A DNA stretch of 64,000 bases from Symbiodinium natans (GCA_905221605.1 CAJNDS010002502.1:1-64000); one strand, 5' to 3'. Numbered from the stretch's first letter, positions 36,812 to 47,686 are shown. A program made the numbers and translations. The notes: generated from the sequence alone by a model not told the origin.

Positions 36812-36962
36812 TAAGGGCAGTTACATGGGCCCCATAGTATGGTCCCTTACCTCCTCTACAGGGTTCTGAAGTATGCGCCCTTGATTTTGTAGGATATGTA
36901 AAGTGTATTAATTAAGGGGTCCCCTTCTAGGGGCCCATACTAAGGGACCATGTAACTACCTC
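36812..36962. repeat. Hairpin repeat, family 4, copy b
   Basis: Ends ctaagggcagttacatggg and catgtaactacctctgg; inner pair agtatggtccctta / taagggaccat. Same internal 'ggggtccccttct' as the copy at 28,855. Confidence 0.65.
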
Positions 36963-37035
36963 TGGGGTACCGTGATTGTAGTTTGAGGTTGGTACTACAT
37001 ACTTGAAAAGTTCCGGATTTCAGGGTGCTTCATTG

Positions 37036-37106
37036 GGGTCCGTTCTATACGGGAATCCTACTATTTGGGGGTCTATCTCGTAAACCCCGATTTCTGATAA
37101 CCAGGA
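37036..37106. repeat. Short dispersed repeat
   Basis: ggaatcctactatttgggggtc ... cgtaaaccccg recurs at 60,105-60,165 (gagaatcctactatttgggggtcc ... cgtaaatcccc), so this is a dispersed family; palindromy is weak. Confidence 0.5.
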
Positions 37107-37200
37107 GACGAGTCCCAGAGACCCAAAGCAAGAACGAAGTTGCTACCCTAATCCCCAAATTCTACACCCTAAACCCCCCCGACACCCTAAACCCTAAACC

Positions 37201-37788
37201 CTAAACCCCAACAGCTTGCAAAAGATGGCGAAGGAGCCTCTTGAGCTGCTTGACTCGGTATCGTCGCTGGGCTTCGCGTATTATTTCCGGAGAAGCGTAG
37301 TAGCTACTGTTTGCAGTGAGATTGGCATCACAGTTTCGCACATGGTCGTGTGCCCCCCGGGATGTTTGGGTCGGCTGATGGCAGAACCCGCAGAAATGCT
37401 GACCGCATTTTGCGCATTCCAGTGCCATGCAGCCATCAAAGTCTGCGTAGACCTGTCCACACCTGCTGTTGGGGCAAGAAAGGTTCAGAGCTTTGTTGCG
37501 CGCTTCCGCGGCATAACGCTCCGCCTCTGCTCTCACCTCCTCTGCCTCATTGCCATAGGAGGCCTTTAGCTTGTCAACCTCCTGCTGCAAGCGTTCGTCA
37601 AACTCATGCTGCAGCTTTTGGACATGCTTGGAGACCTGTGCATCCACGATTGCTTTTTGTAGCTTCGTCCAGCCGTGCTGCGAGCAGGTCTGCGCCAGCC
37701 TCCTCCTGTCCAGTTCCTGCTTGCAAATTTGGCACTCCACCCGACCCTCCTTTGCACTGATTGCGGGGAGCTGGGAGTCGAGAAAGTC
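37201..37788 (-). CDS. RING/IBR zinc-binding protein, last visible exon
   Basis: Starts at acceptor aagctgcttctccag|GAC and reads DFLDSQLPAISAKEGRVECQ then ICKQELDRRRLAQ. A long helical linker (EFDERLQQEVDKLKASYGNE) leads to an IBR-type cluster: CPNSRCG, CMALECAKCGQHFCGFCHQP, H and C further on. This is the RING-IBR order of E3 ubiquitin ligases of the RBR class, although a second RING with its catalytic cysteine is not visible. The frame ends in LLRHLLQAVG and its stop codon is formed by the first telomere-type heptamer (gggtttag), so the natural end may be a splice site into the array and the gene may be truncated. GTG at 37,740 is not a likely start. Confidence 0.65.
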   Translation of the reverse strand, partial: DFLDSQLPAISAKEGRVECQICKQELDRRRLAQTCSQHGWTKLQKAIVDAQVSKHVQKLQHEFDERLQQEVDKLKASYGNEAEEVRAEAERYAAEARNKALNLSCPNSRCGQVYADFDGCMALECAKCGQHFCGFCHQPTQTSRGAHDHVRNCDANLTANSSYYASPEIIREAQRRYRVKQLKRLLRHLLQAVGV

Positions 37789-37988
37789 CTGGAGAAGCAG
37801 CTTTCTGACAGGTTGTCGGAATGAGCCACCGCAAGATACCGGTCACTGCTACGTCAAACGAGGTGGGCCTCTTTGGGGAAGGGACCCGCTGCAGCTACCG
37901 CTCCCAGGTGCTTGTCCTTGACAATAAGGACTCAGGATTTGGGGGGGATTCCTATTCAAATCACCCCCATTTGTGTTCCCTTCCCGTC

Positions 37989-38081
37989 CTCCAAGCAGGC
38001 CGCGCAGAGAAAGTGAGCACCAGGGCACTGGAGCCCATCCTGCTTGAAGAAGTTGTCCATGCATGCCTGGCACTGCAAGAC
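37989..38081 (-). CDS. RING/IBR gene, RING exon
   Basis: 31 codons, phase 0 at both ends: VLQCQACMDNFFKQDGLQCP then GAHFLCAACLE. The C-x2-C ... C ... H-x3-C-x2-C spacing is RING-like. Acceptor attcgctgcag|G; the 3' border GAG|GACGGG may be a non-canonical GA donor, and GGAC is repeated at both intron edges. Joins to the exon at 37,788 to give CLE-DFLD. Confidence 0.6.
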
Positions 38082-38210
38082 CTGCAGCGAATCAGAAGGC
38101 CACATTTGAGCGGGGGTTCAGGGGGGAATTTGGGGGGTTTAGAGGGCTTGCGGCTGGGGTTTGGGGGGGTTTAGGGGTCTTGTGGGGGCTCAGGGGGGTT
38201 TAGCTTTAAC

Positions 38211-38426
38211 AATGTTTTTGCCTAACTTGCACGCTCGACCGGCCGTATGGCCGGCCAGTGCCGTCACGCGGCTCCCAACAGTCAACCCCGCCTCATCATA
38301 TCCCGTCTCATGGAGCCAGCTGCTTATCCGGGAAAGCACGTCTTCGGCTTTCGTCTTGGTTCCTCTTAGCACACACACCTGCACCTTCTGCTCCTTCTTC
38401 TTGCCGGTGCATCGATCAATGCGAAC
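38211..38426 (-). CDS. RING/IBR gene, upstream exon
   Basis: Exactly 72 codons: VRIDRCTGKKKEQKVQVCVL, TKAEDVLSRISSWLHETGYD, EAGLTVGSRVTALAGHTAGR. Acceptor ggcccctag|G, donor ATT|GTTAAAG, phase 0, so it fits the RING exon. No family recognised for this domain. Confidence 0.58.
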
Positions 38427-38565
38427 CTAGGGGCCAGATGGTGTCAAGTTCTAAACCCCAAACACCCTAAATCCTTGAGGGCTCTAGTTTGAGGGTTGGG
38501 AAGCATTTGAGAAGCATTGAATCAGACCCACCCAGGAAGAAGGCCTACACTTTCATCCTACAATC

Positions 38566-38642
38566 CTGACCCCGCAACAGCATTCCCCACTGCTTCACGC
38601 CAGGCAGCGAGATGGGTTTCCGAACTGCCCACAAACAGCATC
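38566..38642 (-). CDS. RING/IBR gene, candidate further upstream exon
   Basis: MLFVGSSETHLAAWREAVGN then AVAGS, between caccaacag|G and TCAG|GATTGTAG. Its phase (1 base over) does not join directly to the 38,426 acceptor, so another exon or border may exist. Confidence 0.4.
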
Positions 38643-38928
38643 CTGTTGGTGGGGATGGCTAGCGCAGGTCTACGGCCCGAAGGCCTACCGCATCAATGCA
38701 CCCACCTGTAATCCTCACACCCCACAAGTTGGTAAGGCTTGGGGTTTAGGGTTTGGGTTCAGGCTTCTCCCCCCAGACGAGGACTTGATGAGGTTCTAGG
38801 TGGTGGTTGATCAAACACGGTATTCTTACAAGGCTAGGCAGGCTAAGCAAAAAACATAATGTCTACACTCCTGGTGTAGTGCTTGGGATCAGGGTTAGGT
38901 ACAAAGCCTGATAACGATGTTAAGTTTC

Positions 38929-39800
<872 letters not shown>

Positions 39801-40450
39801 CTAATAGTACGACTACTACAAGTAGTAGCACTACTGATGATCGTAATTCTAGCAATCATCGTATTAAACATGATGACCGTAATGAGAGTACAAGTACGAA
39901 TAACACAAGCACGCATAGAGAAACAAGTAGGGAAATAAGTAACAGCAGCAAAAATAACTAATTCTAGTAGTAACAACAAGAAGTGAGAACAGTAGCAAAA
40001 GTAACAGTAGCATCTGTAGTAGCAGGAGTAACAATGATAACAATAATCATAACCGTAACTATTTGGAATCATAATGGTAAACATGATAAGAACAGGGTTG
40101 ATAAACGACAATATAGCAAAATAGTAGAAAACATATTGACTGGTGTGAAGAAAAGTAGAAACTGCAAGAACAACATTAATTCGAGAACCCGGGGTGTGCG
40201 TCCTGCCGTCCCGCTGGTCCAGACGGGCCTGAACGCAGCTAGTGGCTCAAAACCCAAGCTAGAATACCGTTTCCCTGTGGCTTAGCCATTGCCTCTTAAA
40301 AGCCTAAAGCCTAATAACGTCGAGAACCAGGACCACCCTCAAACCTAAACACCAAACATGCAGGAGATTTCAGCGCAGGCCGGAGCTTTGGAGCAAGTGC
40401 AATGGTTTGGGGGTTTAGGTTACCGGCCGGGGCTCAGGAGGCTCAATCTT
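39801..40450. other. Decayed triplet repeat and unique host DNA
   Basis: 39,800-40,100 is rich in agtaacaa/gtagtaaca triplets that look like mutated remains of the neighbouring repeat. 40,170-40,450 is unique and contains no supported gene. Confidence 0.4.
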
Positions 40451-40451
40451 A

Positions 40452-40715
40452 TTGGCTCTGCATGGGAAAGTTAGGAAGTCCCTGTATAGTCCGATAAAGG
40501 ATTCTATGGCACTAGCTTCGGATAGGCCGGCAAATTTAGGGAAACCTGAAATGCTATACAACCTAAATCCTCAAGCTTCAGGCCGCTCGAGTTGTACGTC
40601 AGACAGGTCAGGTTTAGGGCTTGCTGATGTTTTACTAGGGGATTGGTTCGTACCGAAGACCATGGCGCATTGGGCGAAATTCTTGTCCGTAAACTACTCA
40701 AGGAGGACATACTGA
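40452..40715 (+). CDS. Unassigned open frame
   Basis: 87 codons ending GDWFVPKTMAHWAKFLSVNY SRRTY. The C-terminal part looks protein-like but the N-terminal part does not, and the opposite strand is also open. Possibly one exon of a plus-strand gene. Confidence 0.25.
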   Translation: MALHGKVRKSLYSPIKDSMALASDRPANLGKPEMLYNLNPQASGRSSCTSDRSGLGLADVLLGDWFVPKTMAHWAKFLSVNYSRRTY

Positions 40716-40826
40716 TGGGCGTCCCAAAGAAAAGAGGGCCCAGAGCAACAAGACCAGATGACTAGATGAGCTCACGCAAAACCAAGATTTCAAGCTTTCG
40801 GGTCTTGAGGCTTTCGCTCATCCAGC

Positions 40827-40940
40827 CTGCAGCTTCTCCAGAGTTTCTTCGGGATACTCTTGCTCGGCGATTGTTGCGCAATCCTTTGGAAGCGGACGCA
40901 ATCTCTTCTGAATTGTCTGCAAGGCTGTCCGCAGCTTCGC
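40827..40940 (-). CDS. Candidate internal exon
   Basis: Exactly 38 codons: AKLRTALQTIQKRLRPLPKD then CATIAEQEYPEETLEKLQ. Acceptor cttttgtcag|G and donor CTGCAG|GCTGG (GC type). One of the clearest islands, with no in-frame stop and balanced composition. Confidence 0.52.
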
Positions 40941-41609
40941 CTGACAAAAGACTGCTTGAATCACAAGGATCCTAAACCCTAAACCCTAACCCCTGAACCC
41001 TAAACCCTAAGACCTAAACGATCCAGGGGGGCCTAGGGGAAGAGGCCCCACCCCACACCGAACCCCTCCGGCAGACAATCATGACGCCTGCATGATGATC
41101 CCCCCTGATTATACCTCTTCCAATAGAGCATGATGACAAAAAATAACACCTGTAACGCTATAACACTTCTGTTGAAGTTGAATATTCGGGGAGGGAAGTA
41201 TCACTGGCTTGCTGCTTATGAAATGGGCCGCCCCGCCGCAACTGATTTGACAGCAGGCGCACAAACCAAGACATGATTCCCACACCTGCAAAGCGACTCT
41301 TTGCAAAGGACTCCTTCGACCCCCCAAAACAATCACCGGACCCTTTCTTTGTCTTTATAGAGGCGTTCCGTAAGAAGGGATTAGGGTTTGGGAGTTTGGG
41401 GTTAGGGCATATCCTGATTTCTTACTTCTGAGATATGAACGACTAGGTTAAACTTGCCACAGCGCGTCGGCCTGACTCCCACGCACAACGAGGAAGGTGT
41501 CAGAGCCATCATTGCCTGATTGCACTAAGGCAGGCCAGAGCCAGTGAACCCTCAGCCCTGTGTAAACCATCCTAGGCCCACCGTAACCCTAAAACGTTTA
41601 AAAACCGAG

Positions 41610-41703
41610 CAACCCTAAACCCTAAACCTAAACCCTAAACCCTAAACCCTAAACCCTAAACCCTAAACCCTAAACCCTAAACCCTAAACCCTAAACCCTA
41701 AAC
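41610..41703 (-). repeat. CCCTAAA array abutting an exon
   Basis: Thirteen units run directly into the donor of the exon at 41,704, so the intron's first bases on the minus strand are GTTTAGGG. Confidence 0.9.
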
Positions 41704-41778
41704 CTTGAGGATCCCCTTGTCGAGCAAGGGCGCAGATCTCCAGCGTACAGACCTCGGCCACGACAGCATCCTGGAGAC
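41704..41778 (-). CDS. Candidate internal exon
   Basis: LQDAVVAEVCTLEICALARQ then GDPQ; acceptor gggcccag|G and donor CAAG|GTTTAGGG, in which the telomere-type heptamer itself is the splice donor. The plus strand has an alternative frame ending ETWARWL stop. Confidence 0.45.
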
Positions 41779-41809
41779 CTGGGCCCGCTGGCTCTAAAAA
41801 CTTCTTTAG

Positions 41810-41840
41810 GGTTTAGGGTTTAGGGTTGAGGGTTTAGGGT

Positions 41841-41886
<46 letters not shown>

Positions 41887-41890
41887 GGTC
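41810..41890 (+). repeat. TTGAGGG variant array
   Basis: After three TTTAGGG units, about nine consecutive TTGAGGG heptamers. A one-base variant has been amplified in tandem. Confidence 0.85.
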
Positions 41891-42299
41891 AGTTTGGAGG
41901 GTTAGGGTTTCGGGTTTAGGGGTAGGGTTTTGAGGGTTCGGGTTTAGGGTTTAGGATGCAGGGCTTTGAGGGTTAAGAGGTTTAGGGTTTGCGGTTTGCA
42001 TGGTCAGGGCTTAAGGTTTTTGGGGTTTTCAGGGCTTTTCGGGGTGTTCGGGTTTTTTAGAGTTCAGGGTGTTTAGAGTCTTTAGGGTGTTTAGGCGTTA
42101 ACGGGGTTTGGGGTCGCGAGGTCGCGGTGTAGACTTGTTTCGTTGAGGCCCGGAGTCACCTGTCAACTTCTTGGGTAGCAACTCAACGGGCCTGAGGCAT
42201 CGCAGATATGCCGTTTAGTATCACCGGTGCGTGCTGCCGCATATGCCCCCAACCCCCAAATCTGCCTCGCCCCTCCCGAACCCATGCCTGGCACTCTCT

Positions 42300-42369
42300 G
42301 TACCTACAGTTATATGGGCTATCCCTACTAACTAAGGGGCAGTTACCACTAAGCTGTAGGTAACTAGCG
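42300..42369. repeat. Short hairpin containing a stop codon
   Basis: tacctacagttatatgggc ... gctgtaggtaact forms an imperfect palindrome of about 70 bp. Its right arm overlaps the TAG stop of the CCCH gene. Confidence 0.45.
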
Positions 42370-42486
42370 TCCCAGGTACTCCTCTGTCGATTGTACCGAG
42401 TAGCGCTGGTACAAAGACTGAAGATGTTCAAGTGCCCACACTTCAAGCGGCTCCAGACGCAGCTTCTCCAGACTCAAGCCTGTTGC
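42364..42486 (-). CDS. CCCH zinc-finger gene, exon 3
   Basis: 40 codons and a TAG: ATGLSLEKLRLEPLEVWALE then HLQSLYQRYSVQSTEEYLGR. Acceptor gctcag|G, phase 0. Helical, Leu-rich tail that completes the CCCH protein. Confidence 0.62.
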   Translation of the reverse strand, partial: ATGLSLEKLRLEPLEVWALEHLQSLYQRYSVQSTEEYLGR

Positions 42487-42586
42487 CTGAGCTGTTTCCG
42501 TTCCAGGTTTAGGATTCGGTGCTCCACGGACAGAGAAGAAGCACCTTCGCCTGTAGAACCCAAAACACAGCGAACCGGAAGGACAC

Positions 42587-43046
42587 TGCGGATATTAAGT
42601 GCAGTTCAGACTCCAGGGCTTGGTGCTCACGCTTGAACTCCTCTGGGCTGACTTTCCGGATCTCCAGCGTGGAGGGTGGCGCTGAGGGGACACCGACAAA
42701 ATCAGCAACTTTGGGTCGAGGGACCTTGGGATAGAGTTTCTCCCAAAAGCAAGACTCATATTCCTCTGGCTGCCGAACCTGCGCCTCGCTGTGGGCGAAA
42801 GCGCAAAACCTACCGTAGGCACAGGGCTTTCGCTGCCCGATGAAATTCTCGCAGAGCTGGGTCCGAAAAATGATCGGGTGGTAGGCCTTCTCCACGGCAG
42901 TGGCTTTCCACTCATCGTCAGGTAAGTACGGCTGCGTATATGGATTCCGCCGTCTGTCGTTAGCTTTTGCATGAAAGTCCGGGCACTGCTTCCAGTCATG
43001 CCGCTCTGCCTTCTGACACTCTCTTGTTTTGTACTCGGCCAGGAAT
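42587..43046 (-). CDS. CCCH zinc-finger gene, exon 2
   Basis: Carries the functional core. CQKAERHDWKQCPDFHAKAN, followed by DRRRNP, is the first finger, of the arginine-rich type known in plant TZF proteins; LCENFIGQRKPCAYGRFCAF with the following H is the second. Then comes a linker (EEYESCFWEKLYPKVPRP) and a helix (SPEEFKREHQALESEL). Such proteins bind RNA and affect mRNA stability or translation. The acceptor gtgccgag|A keeps phase 2 from exon 1. The donor GCA|GTGTCC keeps phase 0 into exon 3; a GC donor about 40 bp further on is an alternative. Confidence 0.7.
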
Positions 43047-43255
43047 CTCGGCACGTCATCGCCTCAGGAGTTCCAATACCAACCCTGAATACCCCCCCCC
43101 CCCCACCAAATGCAGGAATACCCGAACCCCGCCCTTGTCTACTTCGGCCCCGAAACACGGCCCTCGACCTCAAACTTCCTAGCACCACTACACCCTAAAC
43201 CCGAAAGCCCCAAACCCCATAGACCCTCAACCCTCAACCCTACACTGCCCTACAC

Positions 43256-43344
43256 CTGAGAGCGAGGCTGGGATGTGCTGGCTCCTCTCTCCGGGCGGGC
43301 TTCGGCTTTTCGCGCCGCTTCACGCTCTGCCACTCGTCGGCCAT
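43256..43344 (-). CDS. CCCH zinc-finger gene, exon 1
   Basis: ATG at 43,344 (ggggccATGG) opens MADEWQSVKRREKPKPARRE then EPAHPSLAL and reaches CTCAG|GTGTAGGG, a donor made from a variant heptamer, leaving two bases that pair in phase with exon 2. The three exons give about 223 residues. The first intron contains TTGAGGG-type heptamers and a C-run. Confidence 0.62.
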
Positions 43345-44386
43345 GGCCCCAAAGGCGCCGCTTCGGGGTTTGGGGACTCTGTCTGTTTCAAGGGTCAGGC
43401 TTGGGGCACCACGATAGGGCTTAGGGTTGAGGGCCCCACATGTACTACATCCCTCTCATCCAACTGTAGCCTTCGCTCGGGCCGACTTAGTCAGCCACAT
43501 GGCAGGCCTTCAGGGCTTTTCACAGCATTGAGACCCCGAAAGCTTCCAACGATGCTAAGCACACACACTCACACACACACACACTCTCTCTCACACACAC
43601 ACACATAACAGCACTGAACCCAAAAAGCTTTCACAGCAGGACTGCTGCCGGCCTCTTCGGCTACTCTAACTCCTCATCTTGAAGCTTAACTTAAGCTCCA
43701 AGCACCAAGCGGCCATTGCCCTTTTCAACCGGATCTCTCGATGGCCCACTAATTCATCCCTTCATACGGTTACTAAACCTCTCCCTAATTTCAGAAATTC
43801 TTCGCTGCCCCTCGGGACCGGGTACCTTCAGGAAATCTCAGATATTGGAGGGCGGATGTGCGCGGCTTCCAAGACCTACTTGTCAAACTAACGCTCTCAT
43901 TTAACTTCGATTGGACTTCGACTGAAATTGAAAAAGACGTTGTAAGAAAACTGCCGAACTCAGCCCTTGCGGCTGCATTTCCCAAACCCCTAAACCCCAA
44001 ACCCTAAAACCCAAACGCTAAACCCCAAACCCCAAGCCCCAAGCCCCAAACCCCGAAACCCAGTTAGGATGGCTTCGGGTTCATGGGGGGCAGGTACCTA
44101 GGGAACCTTGGAAAGCTTGGGGAGCCTTCTTGAGCATTAGGGAACCTTCAGTTCCATACCTCCCCTGAAACCCTCTCACTTAAGGACCCTATAATAAAGG
44201 CCCAAACCCTTCAGTCCGAATCCCAGAAGTCTGACCTCAAGCGCCGAAGCTTCAAACCCAAGGCCCTAAATCCTAAAACCCTAAACGCCCTAAAGCCCCC
44301 TAAGCACCCTACATCTTGAAGCCCGAAAAACCCTAAAAGCCTAAACCCAAAAAAAACTAGAAGTCTAATCGCTAAAACCCTGAACT
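43345..44386. other. Host DNA upstream of the CCCH gene
   Basis: Should include the promoter of the minus-strand CCCH gene. A CA microsatellite occupies 43,560-43,605. No TATA box is obvious. 43,700-43,900 is open in two plus frames without recognisable product. Confidence 0.35.
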
Positions 44387-44456
44387 CTGGATCCACATGT
44401 CCAAGCCCATTTCCGCCTCTTCTGCTTTTCGAAGGGCCGCGGCCTTGGCTCGACGG
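44387..44456 (-). CDS. Candidate internal exon
   Basis: Reads RRAKAAALRKAEEAEMGLDM then WIQ after acceptor caacaaag. Highly charged helix. The 3' edge is uncertain. Confidence 0.42.
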
Positions 44457-44504
44457 CTTTGTTGTCCATAAACTTTAGGGTTTTAGGGTTCAGGGTTTAG
44501 GGTT

Positions 44505-44612
44505 GAGGGTTAAACTCCTAACTTAGTAAGTAGGGTTAGTAAGGTGGCTTGTGGGGATTGTAGTTAGGTTTCTGGGGATATACTAAGTAGACTTACTAAG
44601 TCGAAAGAGCTC
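44505..44612. repeat. Palindromic short repeat
   Basis: ctaacttagtaagtagg ... actaagtagacttactaagt form an imperfect inverted repeat of about 100 bp between heptamer blocks. Confidence 0.4.
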
Positions 44613-45000
44613 CTAAGCAACCCCTAAAACCGGAGAACGCTTTGAAAGAACTCCAGGAGTTGCAACCGATGAAGGATTGAGAGGGGCGTCAACATTCCCG
44701 GGGGCCCAAGCCTACAAGACTTGCTAACCCTAAACCCTGAACCCTAAACCCGAAACCCTAAAGCCCCGAAACCCTAAACCCTCTTTTGCTTTATTAGCTT
44801 TATGAGCTGGAAAGTCGGCTTGGAGGCCTGGCTAGCATTGGGGGGTTTAGGTTTAGGGTTTTGGAATTTGGGCTTAAGCCCTAAACCCTAAACCCTGAAC
44901 CCCTAAACCCTAAACCCTAAACCCTAAACCCTAAACACTACAAAGGGACTTAGGAAAAGCCTTTGTAAGCACCGCAAGGCGCCAACCATGACCGCTCTAC

Positions 45001-45042
45001 CCATAAAGCAGAGAAGAAGCTCGGGAGGTCAAGGATTCGCGG
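45001..45042 (-). CDS. Candidate internal exon
   Basis: Fourteen codons, PRILDLPSFFSALW, between cccacaag and TGG|GTAGAG, a canonical donor. Very short but both borders are good. Confidence 0.38.
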
Positions 45043-45061
45043 CTTGTGGGTGTAGGGTTTG

Positions 45062-45330
45062 AGTTTAGGGTTTAGGGTTTAGGGTTTAGCGTTTAGGGTT
45101 TAGGGTTTAGGGTTTAGGGTTTAGGGTTTAGGGTTTAGGGTTTAGGGTTTAGGGTTTAGGGTTTAGGGTTTAGGGTTTAGGGTTAGGTTTTAGGTTTTAG
45201 GTTTTAGGTTTTAGGTTTTAGGTTTTAGGTTTTAGGGTTTAGGGTTTAGGGTTTAGGGTTTAGGTTTAGGGTTTAGGCTTTAGGGCTTAGGGTTTAGGGC
45301 TTAGGGCTTAGGGTTTAGGGTTAGGGTTCA
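45062..45330 (+). repeat. TTTAGGG array with TTTTAGG block
   Basis: About sixteen perfect heptamers, then seven TTTTAGG units at 45,187-45,236, then mixed copies. The TTTTAGG block is a one-base shift variant amplified in tandem. Confidence 0.92.
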
Positions 45331-45614
45331 GAGTATTCATAGCTTCAGGGTTTCAGGTTTCAGGACCCGCAACGCGGGGATTGGGACTCACAAACAAAAA
45401 CCAGCATGTCAACAATCAACCCAAATTATCCCGAGGATAAAACCCGCCAAACCCTAACCCCCTAAAACCTCTGAAGCCCAAAAATCGCTAGAACCCCTAA
45501 ATGCCCTAGGTCCATGATACCCCAAAGCCCGTAACCCCCCCTAAAACCCCAAAACCCCGAAACCCTAAAACCCCAAGCCCTAAACCCGAAACCCCTCTCC
45601 TAAAACCCTTAAAC

Positions 45615-45677
45615 CCCCAAAGCTGCCGCCGCAGCGGCGCGCCGTAACTCGGTGCTCTGCAAAGCGGCCCTTAGGGC
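45615..45677 (-). CDS. Candidate internal exon
   Basis: ALRAALQSTELRRAAAAAAL between cctaccag|G and GGG|GTTTAAGGG. The upstream intron ends CCCTAAACCCTACCAG, so the heptamer supplies the pyrimidine tract. Confidence 0.44.
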
Positions 45678-45682
45678 CTGGT

Positions 45683-45960
45683 AGGGTTTAGGGTTTAGGG
45701 TTTAGGGTTTAGGGTTTAGGGTTTAGGGTTTAGGGTTTAGGGTTTAGGGTTTAGGGTTTGGGGTTTAGGGTTTAGGGTTTAGGGTTTAGGGTTTAGGGTG
45801 TAGGGTTTAGGGTTTAGGGTTTGGGGTTTAGGGTTTAGGGTTCAGGGTTCAGGGTTCAGGGTTTAGGGTTCTAGGGTTCTGGGGTTCTAGGGTTCTGGGG
45901 TTCAGGGTTCAGTTTAGGGTTTAGGGTTCAGGATTAAGGGTTCAGGGTTTGTGCCTTGCA
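45683..45960 (+). repeat. TTTAGGG array with TTCAGGG and TTCTGGG variants
   Basis: Fifteen or more perfect units, then scattered variants in short same-type runs. Confidence 0.92.
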
Positions 45961-45999
45961 AAGGCCGGTGGCCTCTTTATCCCTTGCCCTTGTACCTTA

Positions 46000-46108
46000 A
46001 TATGGGTGGTTGTCAAAATTATGGTCCCTTTTTGGATCCCTATTATAATACGGCACTTAATATTTCGGGTACCCCAAAAAGGATCATAATTTTGACAGCC
46101 ACCCATAT
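46000..46108. repeat. Long near-perfect hairpin
   Basis: Ends atatgggtggttgtcaaaat and attttgacagccacccatat, extending inwards through tatggtccctttttgg / ccaaaaaggatcata. Arms of about 35 bp with three or four mismatches. Single copy in the window. Confidence 0.7.
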
Positions 46109-46620
46109 AGCCCCTACATACTCTAACAAGAAACCCGAAGATCTGCCCCCTACAAAACAGAAGCCCGACTAAAGGAGACCACGAACCCCTGTGATTTAGG
46201 CCGGATTAGGGGTCCTAACGCTGGATTAGAGCTGAGGCCCTAACCGCTGGGTTAGATAGAGTTTAGGCCCGAACCCTGGAGAAGAGTTTATAGGCAATAA
46301 CCGCTCGATTCTAGTTTAGGCACTTTGCATGTGAGAAGCTGCCGTTTAGGGTGCTTATGGTTTAGCCTGTTGGGGGACATCAGGTAGAGGCCACAAGGCC
46401 CCTAAACTCCAAAGAAAAACCCTAAGTCCCAAACCGTGAACCCTACACTTTATAAACCCTAAACCCCCTAAACCCTTAAATCCCTAAATCCTACACCCTA
46501 AACCCTAAACCCTAAACCCTAAACCCCAAGCCCTAAACCCTAAACCCCAAGCCCTAAACCCCAAGCCCTAAGCCCTAAACCCCCCAAATCCTAGACTCGA
46601 AGGCCGGCTCAGTTCCTGAC

Positions 46621-46658
46621 CTCTTGGCGCAGGCTCACAGCCTCAAGGCACCTCCGCT
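46621..46658 (-). CDS. Candidate internal exon
   Basis: RCLEAVSLRQE between cccttcag and GAG|GTCAGG. Only 38 bp, so supported mainly by its borders. Confidence 0.33.
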
Positions 46659-47686
46659 CTGAAGGGTTTGGGGGGGGTTTAGGGTTTGGGGTTTAGGGTT
46701 TAGGTTTAGGGTTTAGGGTTTAGGGTTTGGGGTTTGGGGTTTAGGGTTTGGGGTTTGGGGTTTGGGGTTTAGGGTTTAGGGTTTAGGGTTGGGGGTGAGA
46801 GGGTGGTGCTCGGATTTGGGGGTTTTCAGGGGTTGGGTTGGGTTTTATTTGGGAGGGTCGAGGGTATATAGGGTATTTTTTAATATTCATTTACAGACAC
46901 ACACAAAAAAATTGCCTTTTTTTCCTTCTCATAATATTGGAACAAAGATTTTTTTGGGGGGTCTTGTGGGGCTTGAGGGCTGTGGGGGCTGGGGGGCTGA
47001 AGGTTGAGGGTGATGCTGCTTGGCCAAGATGGCATTTAGGGTTAAGGGTTAAGGGTTTGGGGTTTAGGGTTTTGGATTTAGGGTTTAGGGTTTAGGGTTT
47101 AGGATTTAAGGCTTAGGGCTTAGGGCTTAGGGTTTAGGGTTTAGGGCCTAGGCTCTGTTTCAGAGCTTCTGGGGACGAACAAGGCCCTCAACCCTACATG
47201 GCCCTGCATCCTCGAAGCCCGACGCAGGTAACCCTGAGCCTAAGCCCTTAAGGCTTGACGTTCTCAATCTGCAACCCAAAGCCCTAAACCCTAAACCCTA
47301 AACCCTAAACCCTAAACCCTAAACCCTAAACCCTAAACCCTAAACCCCTAAAGCCCTAAACCCGAAACCCCAAACTAGGGCTTAGAGTCTCTTGCAAGTT
47401 TTCGGCCGGGAACATAAGAATCAAGTACTCTCTATCACCCTCTAGCACCTGAGCCCGAACCCTAAACCCAAAACCCTAAACCCAAAACCCTACACCCTAA
47501 AACCCTAAATCCCTACACCCCCTTTTCCTAAACCCTAACATGCCCTAAACCCTGAAAGCCTTCAAACCTCGGACCTTTAGGGTTTAGGGTTTAGGGTTTG
47601 GGATTTAGGGTTTAGGGTTTAGGGTTTGGGGTTTAGGGTTTGGGGTTTAGGGTTTAGGGTTCAGGGGCCCCTCTCCAGCCTCTCAC

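Noticed and set aside
37738-37740. GTG start for the IBR frame
   Set aside because: Eukaryotic gene; the frame continues upstream to a strong splice acceptor at 37,788 and joins a RING exon in phase.
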